Assembly (NCBI RefSeq): GCF_000331005.1
Contig: NZ_AEJB01000114.1
Location: 1-36,204, forward strand
From: Streptomyces turgidiscabies Car8
GTDB taxonomy: Bacteria > Actinomycetota > Actinomycetes > Streptomycetales > Streptomycetaceae
Direction: 5' to 3'
DNA length: 36,204 nucleotides
The notes under the pieces are model-generated. The model had not been told where the DNA came from. It did not search any database and saw only the letters and a program-made list of their open reading frames with translations. Positions 23,564 to 31,718 of this stretch are shown piece after piece (positions within the stretch are counted from its first letter, which is position 1; each line of letters begins with the position of its first letter). Position numbers and translations under genes: made by a program.

Positions 23564-24910
23564 ATGAGCCTGCGCTCCCGCATAGCCTCCGCCGACGACC
23601 ACGGCAACGGAACCGCGCGTGAGGACGGCCACCTCGTCGCCGTCTACCGTGCCAAGCTCCTCGAAGAGATCGACCTCGCGGAGATGTCGAGCCTCGCGGC
23701 GGCCGAACGCCGCGTCCGCCTGGAACGCGTCCTCGGCCACATCATCAGCCGTGAGGGCCCGGTCCTCTCCTCCGCCGAACGCTCGCAGCTCATCCGGCGA
23801 GTGGTCGACGAAGCCCTCGGCCTGGGCGTCCTCGAACCGCTCCTCGCCGACGCGTCGATCACCGAGATCATGGTCAACGGCCCGGACTCGATCTTCGTGG
23901 AACGAGCGGGCCGCGTCGAACAGCTCCCCATGCGCTTCGCGTCGAGCGAGCAGCTGATGCAGACCATCGAGCGGATCGTCTCGACGGTCAACAGGCGTGT
24001 GGACGAGTCGAATCCGATGGTCGACGCGCGACTGCCCACCGGCGAGCGCGTCAACGTCATCATCCCGCCCCTCTCCCTCACCGGCCCGACCCTCACGATC
24101 CGCCGCTTCCCCCGCGCCTACACACTCCCCGAGCTGATCGGCCTCGGTTCGCTCGACGAGCAGATGCTGATGCTCCTCGCGGCGTTCGTCCGGGCCCGCT
24201 TCAACGTCATCGTCAGCGGCGGCACGGGCACCGGCAAGACCACGCTCCTCAACGCCCTCTCCGGCCTGGTCCCCTCCCACGAACGCATCATCACCATCGA
24301 GGACTCGGCCGAGCTCCAGCTCCAGCAGGAACACGTGATCCGCCTCGAATCGCGTCCGCCGAACGTGGAGGGCAAGGGCCAGATCACCATCCGCGACCTG
24401 GTCCGCAACTCCCTGCGTATGCGCCCCGACCGCATCATCGTCGGTGAGGTCCGAGGCGGTGAGACCCTCGACATGCTCCAGGCGATGTCCACCGGCCACG
24501 ACGGTTCCCTGGCCACCGTCCACGCCAACTCGGCGGAGGACGCGCTGATGCGGCTGCAGACCCTGGGCTCGATGTCCGAAGTCATGATCCCGTTCGAGGC
24601 GTTGAAGGACCAGATCAACTCGGCGGTCGACGTGGTCGTCCAACTCGCCCGCCACGTCGACGGCTCCCGCCGCATCGCCGAGATCGCCCTGCTCGTCTCC
24701 CACGGCCGCGAGCAGTTCCGCATCGCGACCGTCTCCCGCTACGTCACCCGCCCGACCGGCCCCGACCGCCGCGCCCAGGGCTACTTCGAACACCTCCCGG
24801 TGCCGCGCCCGGTCGCCGAGAAGCTGTACCTGGCGAACGAGTCGCTGCCCCCGGCGTTCGGAGTGGCCGAGATGCTCGACGTGACGGACACGAGGCAGGC
24901 CATCGGATGA
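23564..24910 (+). CDS. tadA: TadA/CpaF-type secretion ATPase
   Basis: A 448-residue hexameric ATPase that powers Flp pilus assembly from the cytoplasmic side of the membrane. An N-terminal helical domain (1-90) precedes DASITEIMVNGPDSIFVE (about 96-113). Walker A is GGTGTGKTT (219-227), the Asp box is ITIEDSAEL (243-251), Walker B is IIVGEVRGGE (291-300) and the His box is GHDGSLATVHAN (311-322). All catalytic parts are intact and length is normal for the family. GAGGAG precedes ATG 23564. The stop overlaps the start of the second bridging mini-ORF. Confidence 0.95.
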   Translation: MSLRSRIASADDHGNGTAREDGHLVAVYRAKLLEEIDLAEMSSLAAAERRVRLERVLGHIISREGPVLSSAERSQLIRRVVDEALGLGVLEPLLADASITEIMVNGPDSIFVERAGRVEQLPMRFASSEQLMQTIERIVSTVNRRVDESNPMVDARLPTGERVNVIIPPLSLTGPTLTIRRFPRAYTLPELIGLGSLDEQMLMLLAAFVRARFNVIVSGGTGTGKTTLLNALSGLVPSHERIITIEDSAELQLQQEHVIRLESRPPNVEGKGQITIRDLVRNSLRMRPDRIIVGEVRGGETLDMLQAMSTGHDGSLATVHANSAEDALMRLQTLGSMSEVMIPFEALKDQINSAVDVVVQLARHVDGSRRIAEIALLVSHGREQFRIATVSRYVTRPTGPDRRAQGYFEHLPVPRPVAEKLYLANESLPPAFGVAEMLDVTDTRQAIG

Positions 24911-24996
24911 ACACCCGGACGACGAAGCCGACCACTCCACCTGTAACCACTCCACCTACGACCATCAGGACGACCGTGCGGAGCGAGAAGCCATGA
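24907..24996 (+). CDS. 29-residue bridging mini-ORF between tadA and tadB
   Basis: ATG 24907 overlaps the tadA stop as ATGA and the frame ends at TGA 24994-24996, which overlaps the tadB ATG at 24993. The predicted peptide is Thr/Pro-rich (MNTRTTKPTTPPVTTPP and on). Overlap at both ends would allow continuous ribosome transfer from tadA to tadB across an 82-base gap. The peptide itself need not be functional. It differs in sequence from the 21391 mini-ORF. Confidence 0.45.
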   Translation: MNTRTTKPTTPPVTTPPTTIRTTVRSEKP

Positions 24997-25934
24997 ACAA
25001 CTCGGTCCCGCTGGCGTTGGGCGCCACCATGCTGTGCTGCACTCTCGCCGTCGTGGGTGTGCACACGTACGCCACCGGTCGCGCCCAGCGCCAGGCGCTC
25101 GAAGACCGTCTCTCCGGCGGCGGCGCGCTGCACACGGCGGCGGGCCGCGTACGCCGGTTCGCGACCGTCGACCGCCGACTGCGCCGCACCCGCCTCGGCC
25201 GCACGATCCACCTGCGCCTCTCGGCGACCGGACTCGACCTGACAGCGGGCGAGTTCTTCACCTACGTGGCTGCGGCCGGTGTAGCGCTGTGGCTGCTGGC
25301 AGCAGCAGTACTGGCCCCCTTCTTCGGCCCGATCGCCGCGCTGGTGACGATCTGGGGTGCGGCGATCTTCCTCAACTGGCAACGCCAGAAACGCATCGAG
25401 GCGTTCATCAACCAACTCCCCGATGTGGCCCGCCTGCTGGCCAACGCGACGGCGGCCGGACTCGCGCTGCGTACGTCGCTGGCCATGGCCGCGGAGGAAC
25501 TGGAGGCCCCGGCGGGCGAGGAACTGGCGCGTGTGGCAGACCAGTTGAGCCTGGGCCGGACGATCGACGACGCGCTGGGCGAGCTGGCCGAACGCCTGCC
25601 GTCCCGCGAACTCGTCGTGCTCGTCACCACATTGGTCCTCGCCAACAAGGCGGGCGGCTCAGTGGTCAGTTCCCTCCGCAACCTCACCCAGACCCTCGAA
25701 GACCGCAAGGAGACCCGTCGAGAGGTCCGCACGATGCTCTCGGAGGTCAACGCCACGGCCTTCACGGTCCCTTGCCTCGGCCTCGGCTCCCTCCTCCTCA
25801 TCAACTCCTCGAACGAGGGCGCGTTGGAGAAGGTCACCGGCTCTGCCCTGGGCCAGGGCCTGATCCTCCTCTCCCTGGGCCTGTACACGGTCGGCTTCTT
25901 CGTCATCCGCCGCCTCGGCAAGATCGAAGTGTGA
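24993..25934 (+). CDS. tadB: TadB-type inner-membrane pilus platform protein (T2SSF family)
   Basis: A 313-residue membrane protein of the type II secretion F family. One segment is at the N-terminus (about 4-24), two are near 88-128 and two at the C-terminus (about 270-307). Between them lies the cytoplasmic T2SSF helical domain (140-265) with LPDVARLLANATAAGLALR and the GGSVVSSLRNLTQTLEDR helix. With TadC it forms the membrane platform driven by the TadA ATPase. It starts at ATG 24993 and is probably translated through the mini-ORF overlap. Confidence 0.9.
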   Translation: MNNSVPLALGATMLCCTLAVVGVHTYATGRAQRQALEDRLSGGGALHTAAGRVRRFATVDRRLRRTRLGRTIHLRLSATGLDLTAGEFFTYVAAAGVALWLLAAAVLAPFFGPIAALVTIWGAAIFLNWQRQKRIEAFINQLPDVARLLANATAAGLALRTSLAMAAEELEAPAGEELARVADQLSLGRTIDDALGELAERLPSRELVVLVTTLVLANKAGGSVVSSLRNLTQTLEDRKETRREVRTMLSEVNATAFTVPCLGLGSLLLINSSNEGALEKVTGSALGQGLILLSLGLYTVGFFVIRRLGKIEV

Positions 25935-25947
25935 GGGGGAGTTCACT

Positions 25948-26841
25948 GTGCTGCTGCCACTCCTTCTGGCCTTGTTGACGGCGATCGCGGTCGCGGGTGC
26001 CCTGCTGGGCATCCGCATGATCCGGGCCGACGTCAAACTCCCCTCCGACCTGCTCCTCGCCCTGGAGGTGGGCGGCACCCGGGTCTCGAAGGCCGACTCG
26101 GCGGTGGACCGTATGGGCATGCGCTTCGCGCCCCTCGTCCTCCGCCTGATGGGCCCCCGCCGGGTCGACGCGAAACGCCTCCGCATCGACATGGCGGGCA
26201 ACCCCGGCGGCCTGACCATCACCCGCTACGCGGCCCGCCGCGCGGTATACGTCTCCTTCGGCGTCCTCATGGGCCTGATCTTCCTCTCGAACGGCCAACT
26301 GCTCCTCGCGGTCGTCACGTTCGTGTTCGGCGCGACGGCGTCGGACCTCGCCATCTGGCAGGCGGTACGGGAACGCAGGGAGGTCATCGACCGCACGCTC
26401 CCGGACTTCCTGGACGTACTCGCGGTCGTCGTCTCGGCGGGCCTGGGCTTCCGCCAGGCCCTGGACCGGGTGGCGGAGAAGTACGAGGGCCCCTGGGCGG
26501 ACGAACTGCGCATCACACTCCGTCAGATGGACATGGGCGTCAGCCGCCGCCAGGCCTTCGACCAGCTCCGCAAGCGCAACTCCAGTGAGCAGGTGGCCCA
26601 GTTCGTCTCGGCGCTGCAGCAGGGCGAGGAACTCGGCTCCCCGATCGCCGAGACCCTGATCCAGATCGCCGCCGACATGCGCCGCACGGACGCCCAGGAA
26701 TCCCGCCGCCGCGCCGCGAAGACGATCCCCAAGGCAACCCTCGTCACCCTGGTGTTCATGCTCCCGGCGACGATGATCCTCATCGCGACCGGCATGTTCC
26801 TCGGCTCGGGTACGAACTTCGGCTCGATCCTGGGACGTTGA
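25948..26841 (+). CDS. tadC: TadC-type inner-membrane pilus platform protein (T2SSF family)
   Basis: A 297-residue partner of TadB with membrane segments at about 1-20, 90-130 and 270-292. The T2SSF domain includes LPDFLDVLAVVVSAGLGFRQ and the QQGEELGSPIAETLIQIA helix. It starts at GTG 25948 with GAGGGGGAG upstream, 13 bases after tadB. Its stop overlaps an in-frame TTG of the histidine kinase frame (TTGA), so the sensor pair belongs to the same operon. Confidence 0.9.
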   Translation: MLLPLLLALLTAIAVAGALLGIRMIRADVKLPSDLLLALEVGGTRVSKADSAVDRMGMRFAPLVLRLMGPRRVDAKRLRIDMAGNPGGLTITRYAARRAVYVSFGVLMGLIFLSNGQLLLAVVTFVFGATASDLAIWQAVRERREVIDRTLPDFLDVLAVVVSAGLGFRQALDRVAEKYEGPWADELRITLRQMDMGVSRRQAFDQLRKRNSSEQVAQFVSALQQGEELGSPIAETLIQIAADMRRTDAQESRRRAAKTIPKATLVTLVFMLPATMILIATGMFLGSGTNFGSILGR

Positions 26842-26852
26842 GGGCGATGCCG

Positions 26853-28214
26853 ATGAAGGCGTGGGTGACGGACATGCGACGTCGTGTGAAGCACGGCCGG
26901 GGCTACGACCCGACCGCCGGCTACCTGGCCGACGACGCCCCGGCCCCCGCCACCGTCCGCCTCCAGCTGAACGCCCTCCAGGCCCTGTGCCGCCAGACGT
27001 TCGCCGTACGCATGACGATGCTGGCCCTCGGCACCCCCTTCGCGATGACCAACACGGCTCAGGGTTCCCCGCGTTACGCGGTCCTGGCGGCGGCGGTCCT
27101 GGGCATCACGGCCTCGTACGCCATGTACCGGGACTGGGACCGCCTGGCCCCGCGCCTCCTGGCCCACCCCACCCTCATGGCGGCGGACCTGGTCTTCGCG
27201 GCGATACTCCTCCTTATGGCGTCCCCCGCCTCCCCGCTCGCCTACGCCACGGTCTGCACCCCTCTCCTCGCGGGTCTCCTCTACGGCTGGCGCGGCTCGG
27301 GCGTCTTCACGGGCCTGCAACTGGTGGTGCTCCTCACGGTCCACCGAGCCTGGGAACACCGCCCGGGCGCCGGCACCAGCACCCTCCTCATAGCTGGCTT
27401 CTGCATCGGCGCCGGCATCATCGGCGTCACGCTGCGCAACCTGATGTTCCGCTTCGGTACGGCGAGCGAGGCACTGGCGGAGGCGAACTCCCGGCTGGCG
27501 GTGGCGGAGGCGGTGGACTCGGAACGGGCCCGCCTTGCGCGGGAGATGCACGACTCGGTGGCCAAGACCCTGCACGGTCTGGCACTGGCGGCGGAGGCGC
27601 TGTCGGCAACCTCGTCGGACGACGGGGCGAACCCGGAGGCCGTACGCCGCCAGGCGACCCTGGTGGCCTCGGCGGCCCGCCGCGCCGCAGCGGAGTCCCG
27701 CGAGCTCCTCACCGACCTGCGCCACCACACGGACCTGACGGCACCGGACGTAGACCTGACCGCTGAACTGGCTGACCGGGCGGCTGCGTTCGAGCGAAGC
27801 ACAGGAATCCGTACAACCCTGGAGACCAGGTCCGGACAACTCGCCGCCCTCCCGCACCGGACCGCCCACCACCTCCTGGCGATCGTGTCGGAGGCACTGG
27901 AGAACACGCGCAGGCACGCCGACGCGACGAGGGTGACGCTGGAGGCGAAGTCGTCGGGAGAGGGCGTGACGCTCCACATCCGGGACAACGGAGTGGGCCT
28001 CCCGGCCCCCCTCAACCTCGAAGAGAGCGTCAGATCAGGCCACTTCGGCGTGCTGGGCATGGTGGAGCGGGCGAGGACGCTGGGGGCCGTGATTCAGCTG
28101 AGCCGGCGCGAGGAAGGGGGCACGGAGATCCGCGTGGACGTGAGGTCTCCCGGCCTCGACCACGTACCCGGCCCCCGGCCCCGGAAGGAGGCCGCATCAC
28201 ATGTCCGCAGGTGA
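26853..28214 (+). CDS. Membrane sensor histidine kinase (NarL-type system)
   Basis: A roughly 453-residue histidine kinase. A short cytoplasmic start is followed by about five membrane segments (50-195) with almost no external sensing domain. A HisKA_3 dimerisation helix follows, with the phosphorylated His233 in AREMHDSV, then a HATPase domain with N box SEALENTRRH (346-355) and G1 box DNGVGLP (378-384). It autophosphorylates and passes phosphate to the next gene's product. ATG 26853 has GAGGG at the best spacing; TTG 26838 and ATG 26847 are alternatives. Its place inside the tad operon suggests it controls pilus genes (inference). Confidence 0.88.
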   Translation: MKAWVTDMRRRVKHGRGYDPTAGYLADDAPAPATVRLQLNALQALCRQTFAVRMTMLALGTPFAMTNTAQGSPRYAVLAAAVLGITASYAMYRDWDRLAPRLLAHPTLMAADLVFAAILLLMASPASPLAYATVCTPLLAGLLYGWRGSGVFTGLQLVVLLTVHRAWEHRPGAGTSTLLIAGFCIGAGIIGVTLRNLMFRFGTASEALAEANSRLAVAEAVDSERARLAREMHDSVAKTLHGLALAAEALSATSSDDGANPEAVRRQATLVASAARRAAAESRELLTDLRHHTDLTAPDVDLTAELADRAAAFERSTGIRTTLETRSGQLAALPHRTAHHLLAIVSEALENTRRHADATRVTLEAKSSGEGVTLHIRDNGVGLPAPLNLEESVRSGHFGVLGMVERARTLGAVIQLSRREEGGTEIRVDVRSPGLDHVPGPRPRKEAASHVRR

Positions 28215-28995
28215 ACGGCAGCCGTTGCCGCTGAGAGTTCTGGTGGCGGACGACAACCCGGTGGTACGGGCGGGCCTGGCTGCGCTGCTGGGCGGCCACG
28301 CGGACATGGAGGTCGTCGCGGAGGCGTCGAACGGCACCGAGGCGGTTGCGGCGGCGGAGCGAGCGCACCCCGACGTGGTCCTCCTCGACGTACGCATGCC
28401 CGGCACGGACGGCCTCACAGCCCTGCCCCAACTGGCCCTGCTGGCCCCGGTGATGATGCTGACGTACAGCAGCGAGCCGGAGGTGGTGAGGCAGGCGCTG
28501 CACAGGGGAGCGTCGGGCTACCTCGTCCACGGAGGCTTCACGACGGAGGAGCTGACGGAGGCGGTACGGGCGGTGGGGCGAGGAGCCCGGTTGACGGCGC
28601 AGAAGGTACAGACGGCGAAGGCGCCGCATGCCTCACCCCCGGGCCCGGAGGTGACGGATTCGCTCGGCGTTTCCTACGAACCGAACGAAATCTCTTCGCA
28701 CCTGCAATCATCTATGGCACTCTTGCGGCAGACCCCAAAGGCCCGGCTGGGCCACGCGGCGACACTGACCGTCCATGACCGCAACCAACCGGACTTCGGC
28801 CTGAGTTCAAGGGAGGTGGAGGTCATGGATCTCATCGCAGCCGGGGTGAACAACCAGCAAATCGCCGCCACCTGTTTCATCAGCGAAAAAACCGTCAAGA
28901 ACCACATCAACCGCATCTTCGCAAAGCTGCACAGTACGACCCGGAGCGAAGCGATCGCCCGGTGGCTGGGTACGGCTCGGGAGGGGTGGGAGTGA
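28201..28995 (+). CDS. NarL/LuxR response regulator with atypical receiver
   Basis: A 264-residue response regulator. The receiver has the acid pair D17-D18 and the phosphorylated D63 in VLLDVRMPG. The invariant lysine after beta-5 is replaced: the motif reads GYLVHGG with His110 where Lys is expected, which may alter phosphorylation or switching. A long linker (125-195) leads to a LuxR helix-turn-helix (about 200-256; LSSREVEVMDLIAAG, KTVKNHINRIFAKL). It starts 14 bases inside the kinase gene with GGAAGGAGG upstream, so the two are coupled. Probable target: the pilin genes just downstream (inference). Confidence 0.88.
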   Translation: MSAGERQPLPLRVLVADDNPVVRAGLAALLGGHADMEVVAEASNGTEAVAAAERAHPDVVLLDVRMPGTDGLTALPQLALLAPVMMLTYSSEPEVVRQALHRGASGYLVHGGFTTEELTEAVRAVGRGARLTAQKVQTAKAPHASPPGPEVTDSLGVSYEPNEISSHLQSSMALLRQTPKARLGHAATLTVHDRNQPDFGLSSREVEVMDLIAAGVNNQQIAATCFISEKTVKNHINRIFAKLHSTTRSEAIARWLGTAREGWE

Positions 28996-29103
28996 TGGGG
29001 CGTACTGCGGGGGGAAGTTGGGCCCTCGGGCCCACGCGGAGTAGACGGGTTCTCACCTACTGTGCTGAAGTCGGTAGTGATGTCGGGCGGGAGGGCGCAA
29101 GCC

Positions 29104-29304
29104 ATGCTGAAGGTCAACAGGTGGGCGCGGACCGTTGTCTCCCGGATGCGGGGAACGGGGCGGGACGCGGGGGCCGGGTTCGTGGAGTACGCGGGCCTAA
29201 TGATCATCATTGCGGGGATCTTCACGCTGATCGACGGGCTGGGGTTGGACGGGTTGATCTCGGGAGCGATCTTCGACGCCGTGAACTCTGTCATCGGAGG
29301 CTGA
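29104..29304 (+). CDS. flp: Flp-type major pilin
   Basis: A 66-residue prepilin. A basic leader (1-23) is followed by the predicted cut after G23 in DAG-AGFVEY, with Glu28 at +5 and Tyr29, the hallmark of Flp pilins. A hydrophobic helix covers 30-45 and a short C-terminal part ends in SVIGG. Mature pilin of 43 residues would polymerise into the Tad pilus. ATG 29104 has GGGAGGG nine bases upstream; frames opening at 29062 or 29080 are less likely. A prepilin peptidase is required, and none is encoded in this window. Confidence 0.88.
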   Translation: MLKVNRWARTVVSRMRGTGRDAGAGFVEYAGLMIIIAGIFTLIDGLGLDGLISGAIFDAVNSVIGG

Positions 29305-29315
29305 CCGCAGCGCAC

Positions 29316-29909
29316 TTGTCGGGCGACAGAGGGCAGACATTGCCCATCTACATCTGGCTGACGGGGATCCTGCTCTTCACCGCCGTGGCGTTCTTCGTCT
29401 TCGCCCAAGCAGCATCCGTCCGCAATGGAGCCCAATCTGCGGCGGATGCTGCGGCGTTGGCGGCGGCGCAGGACGCCCGGGACGAACTGGTGGACAGCCT
29501 GACGGGCGCGATCGGACAGGGTGACGACTGGCTCGACTGGCTGAACGGCCAAGATCCACCGGCTGCCGGGGCCACCGCGGCCGCACAGACACTGGCTGCC
29601 GCGAACGGCTCAACCGTTCAGGGAGGCGCCGAACCTGTCGTGATGGACGGCTACCCCGGGTTCCGCGTCGCCGTGGAGACCACGAACACGGTTGGCGCGT
29701 CGATCATTCCGGGCACGGAGGGCATGCACGCCAAGGCCGATGCCGTCGCCGTCATCCAGCCCCGCTGCGATTTCGACCCCGCTGCGGATCCCACGAAGCC
29801 GATCGTCCTTGACTGTGACGGCCAGACTGTAAACATCGACCCCGTAGATTTCGACCCGGACGACTTCCCCGACGCGTCCGTGCTGTTCTCTGTGCATCTG
29901 GCCGAGTGA
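29316..29909 (+). CDS. TadG/TadE-like pilus-associated protein
   Basis: A 197-residue membrane-anchored protein of the putative Tad/TadG N-terminal family. It starts with SGDRGQTLPIYIW and a hydrophobic helix (about 9-30), then QAASVRNGAQSAADAAALAAAQ, the typical alanine-rich helix. An external acidic domain follows, containing two Cys and ending in Asp/Pro/Phe repeats. The prepilin-like RG is present but the +5 Glu is not, so processing is doubtful. I chose TTG 29316, with GGAGG 15 bases upstream inside the end of flp. TTG 29340 is an alternative but would remove RG. Confidence 0.78.
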   Translation: MSGDRGQTLPIYIWLTGILLFTAVAFFVFAQAASVRNGAQSAADAAALAAAQDARDELVDSLTGAIGQGDDWLDWLNGQDPPAAGATAAAQTLAAANGSTVQGGAEPVVMDGYPGFRVAVETTNTVGASIIPGTEGMHAKADAVAVIQPRCDFDPAADPTKPIVLDCDGQTVNIDPVDFDPDDFPDASVLFSVHLAE

Positions 29910-29924
29910 GAGGAAGCCGTACCG

Positions 29925-30524
29925 ATGGATTTCCGGCGTACCAAGAAGAGCCGCAGGGCGCTGTCGACACTGGCGATCACGACCGGTCTGCTTCTCGGGG
30001 CGGCCGGCTGCGGCGCTGGGGGAAACGACGACAAGTCCAAGGGTGAGACCACGTCATCGACACCGACGAAAGCAGATGACAGCGGGGACAATAAGGATAC
30101 CGAATCTCCATCGTCGGCTCCGGAGCAGGTTCTCGCCGAGGTCAAAGGAGGCGATCTGACCCTCAAGGTCACCTCTGCACTTCGTGACGAGGGCGGCTTC
30201 GTTACGGTCGCAGGCACCGTGACCAACGTCGGCAGCAAGTCTTGGGTGGCTGCAGACTGGCGCGGAGATGAGCGGGAACTGGAGAAGAATGGCGGGTCCG
30301 TCGCGGGAGCGAGCCTTGTCGACGCCACGGGTAAGAAGAAGTACCTTGTGCTTCGCGACACCGAAGGTCGATGCCTGTGCACGAGGTTCACGGGCGCCCT
30401 TGTGTCAGGGGCGTCGTCGGACTGGTTCGCCCAGTTCCCCGCCCCACCCGAAAGCACCACGAAAGTCGATTTCCAGGTCGGCTCCATGCCCCCGGCGTCC
30501 ATCGAGATCACCGAGGGCGAGTGA
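29925..30524 (+). CDS. Lipoprotein of the Tad locus
   Basis: A 199-residue lipoprotein. Its basic start (RRTKKSRR), hydrophobic core and lipobox GAAGC (C29) are clear. A Ser/Thr/Asp-rich tether (about 32-68) leads to a beta-sandwich-like domain resembling DUF4352 (LTLKVTSALRDEGGFVTVAG then VTNVGSKSW). Two cysteines in CLC may matter. GAGGAAG precedes ATG 29925, 15 bases after the TadG-like gene. It may fix the pilus system to the membrane or cell wall (inference). Confidence 0.8.
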   Translation: MDFRRTKKSRRALSTLAITTGLLLGAAGCGAGGNDDKSKGETTSSTPTKADDSGDNKDTESPSSAPEQVLAEVKGGDLTLKVTSALRDEGGFVTVAGTVTNVGSKSWVAADWRGDERELEKNGGSVAGASLVDATGKKKYLVLRDTEGRCLCTRFTGALVSGASSDWFAQFPAPPESTTKVDFQVGSMPPASIEITEGE

Positions 30525-30526
30525 CG

Positions 30527-31150
30527 ATGACCCGGACTCGTCGCTCCGCCGCAACCACCCTCACGGCCCTGGCAGTCCTGGCCACCCTCACCCTGGCAAC
30601 TCCCGTCGCCCACGCCGACGACGATGACCCGAGCGCACCCCCAGGCAGCGTCACAACCTCCCCACCCCCCGAAGTCGACCCGAACAGCCCCGGCCTCAAA
30701 CTGGCCGACGGGGCCACGCTTGCCGCCGCCAAGGTCCTGGACATCAAGTCGGTGGTGGAGGACATGGGCGGCGAGGAGCGCCGAGTGGACACGAGCGAGA
30801 CCGTGACGTTCGCCCTCCAGGCGGAGGTCCTCTTCCCGAAGGACAGCTCGAAGCTCAACCCGGAGGCCCGCTCCCGCATCCAGGCGATCGCGGACGAGAT
30901 AAAGGCACAGAAGGCGACGAACGTCAGGGTCTTCGGCTTCACCGACAACCTCGGCTCGTACGCCCACGGCCTGACCCTCTCCAAGAACCGCGCGGAGATC
31001 GTCCACGACGAACTGGCCGCAGGCCTGGGCGGAGACGTCACCTTCCAGGTACGGGGCTACAGCGAGGACTACCCCATCGCCGACAACACCTCGGAACAGG
31101 GCCGACGGAAGAACCGGCGGGTGGAGGTGACGTTCCAGAAGGGGGAGTGA
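30527..31150 (+). CDS. Secreted OmpA-domain protein (peptidoglycan-binding)
   Basis: A 207-residue exported protein. The signal peptide is cut after about A30 (VAHA-DDDD), a Pro/Ser linker follows, and the OmpA C-terminal domain covers about 93-203. Key motifs are LFPKDSSKLNPEA, FGFTDNLGS (136-144), LSKNRAEIV (151-159) and the final NRRVE (196-200). OmpA domains bind peptidoglycan without covalent bonds. In this Gram-positive setting it could anchor the pilus base or lipoprotein to the wall. ATG 30527 is 2 bases after the lipoprotein stop, so they are coupled. This is the last gene of the locus. Confidence 0.88.
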   Translation: MTRTRRSAATTLTALAVLATLTLATPVAHADDDDPSAPPGSVTTSPPPEVDPNSPGLKLADGATLAAAKVLDIKSVVEDMGGEERRVDTSETVTFALQAEVLFPKDSSKLNPEARSRIQAIADEIKAQKATNVRVFGFTDNLGSYAHGLTLSKNRAEIVHDELAAGLGGDVTFQVRGYSEDYPIADNTSEQGRRKNRRVEVTFQKGE

Positions 31151-31400
31151 GAGCGAGCCCCTCGGGCTGGTGATCCTTCCGTCTTGATCTACGCGATTTC
31201 GCCCAGCCGGATGAACAACGCACGTGGCCACCGGCCTGCGCATCGCCCATGTGCTGGGGCAATTGATGTACGACGGGTAGGCCTTGGCATGCCTCGCCCA
31301 AGCCCGGCAGGCTTCAGGCCGGCGACTGCTGATGCCGGTGGATACGTTATAAAGTCGCTGCCGTACACACATGACGTGAACGGGGAGAGTGCACCGGCAC
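31151..31400. other. Gap between the Tad locus and the second WXG locus
   Basis: No intact gene lies in these 250 bases. A small hairpin AGCCC-CTC-GGGCT (31156-31168) just after the OmpA stop may end the Tad transcript. A short coding-like piece reading VATGLRIAHVLGQL on the plus strand (31222-31266) ends at a TAG and could be a gene remnant. A TATAAAG at about 31348-31354 may be part of the promoter for the WXG genes. Confidence 0.4.
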
Positions 31401-31718
31401 ATGGCTGACCGGCTCGCTGTAGATGGCGGCGAACTCGCACATTTTATGAAGCTCTTGAAAAAATCGAGTGATTCTCTGGAAGGTCTGCGCAAGGCCCTGG
31501 GTGACGCGACCGTCACCGGTCTTGGCACGGACGACCTGGACTCGGCGTGCGAAGACTTCCAGAACGACTGGAAGTACGGAACCGAGGAGATCGGTATGCA
31601 GACCGAGGACCTCGCCAAGATTGTCGGCCAGAGCAAGGACAGCTACGAGGAAGTGGACAAGGCTTTGGAGAAGGCCTTGGAGGAGGCCAAGCGCGGCAAA
31701 TCGGGGGGAAAGAAGTGA
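31401..31718 (+). CDS. Small WXG100-like protein, probable effector partner
   Basis: A 105-residue helical protein with two amphipathic helices either side of a turn containing DWKYG (56-60, a Trp-x-x-Gly version of the WXG motif), and a Lys/Gly-rich tail. Proteins of this size next to a larger WXG effector usually pair with it as a secretion partner for the type VII system. GGGGAG lies 13 bases before ATG 31401. The stop overlaps the effector's GTG as GTGA, so the two are made together. Confidence 0.75.
   Translation: MADRLAVDGGELAHFMKLLKKSSDSLEGLRKALGDATVTGLGTDDLDSACEDFQNDWKYGTEEIGMQTEDLAKIVGQSKDSYEEVDKALEKALEEAKRGKSGGKK

Noticed and set aside
22922..24955. Minus-strand ORF of 677 codons
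   Set aside because: Antisense to tadE and tadA; Gly/Asp/Val-rich shadow typical of high-GC genes.
26523..27977. Minus-strand ORF of 484 codons
   Set aside because: Antisense to tadC and the histidine kinase, both with clear domains.
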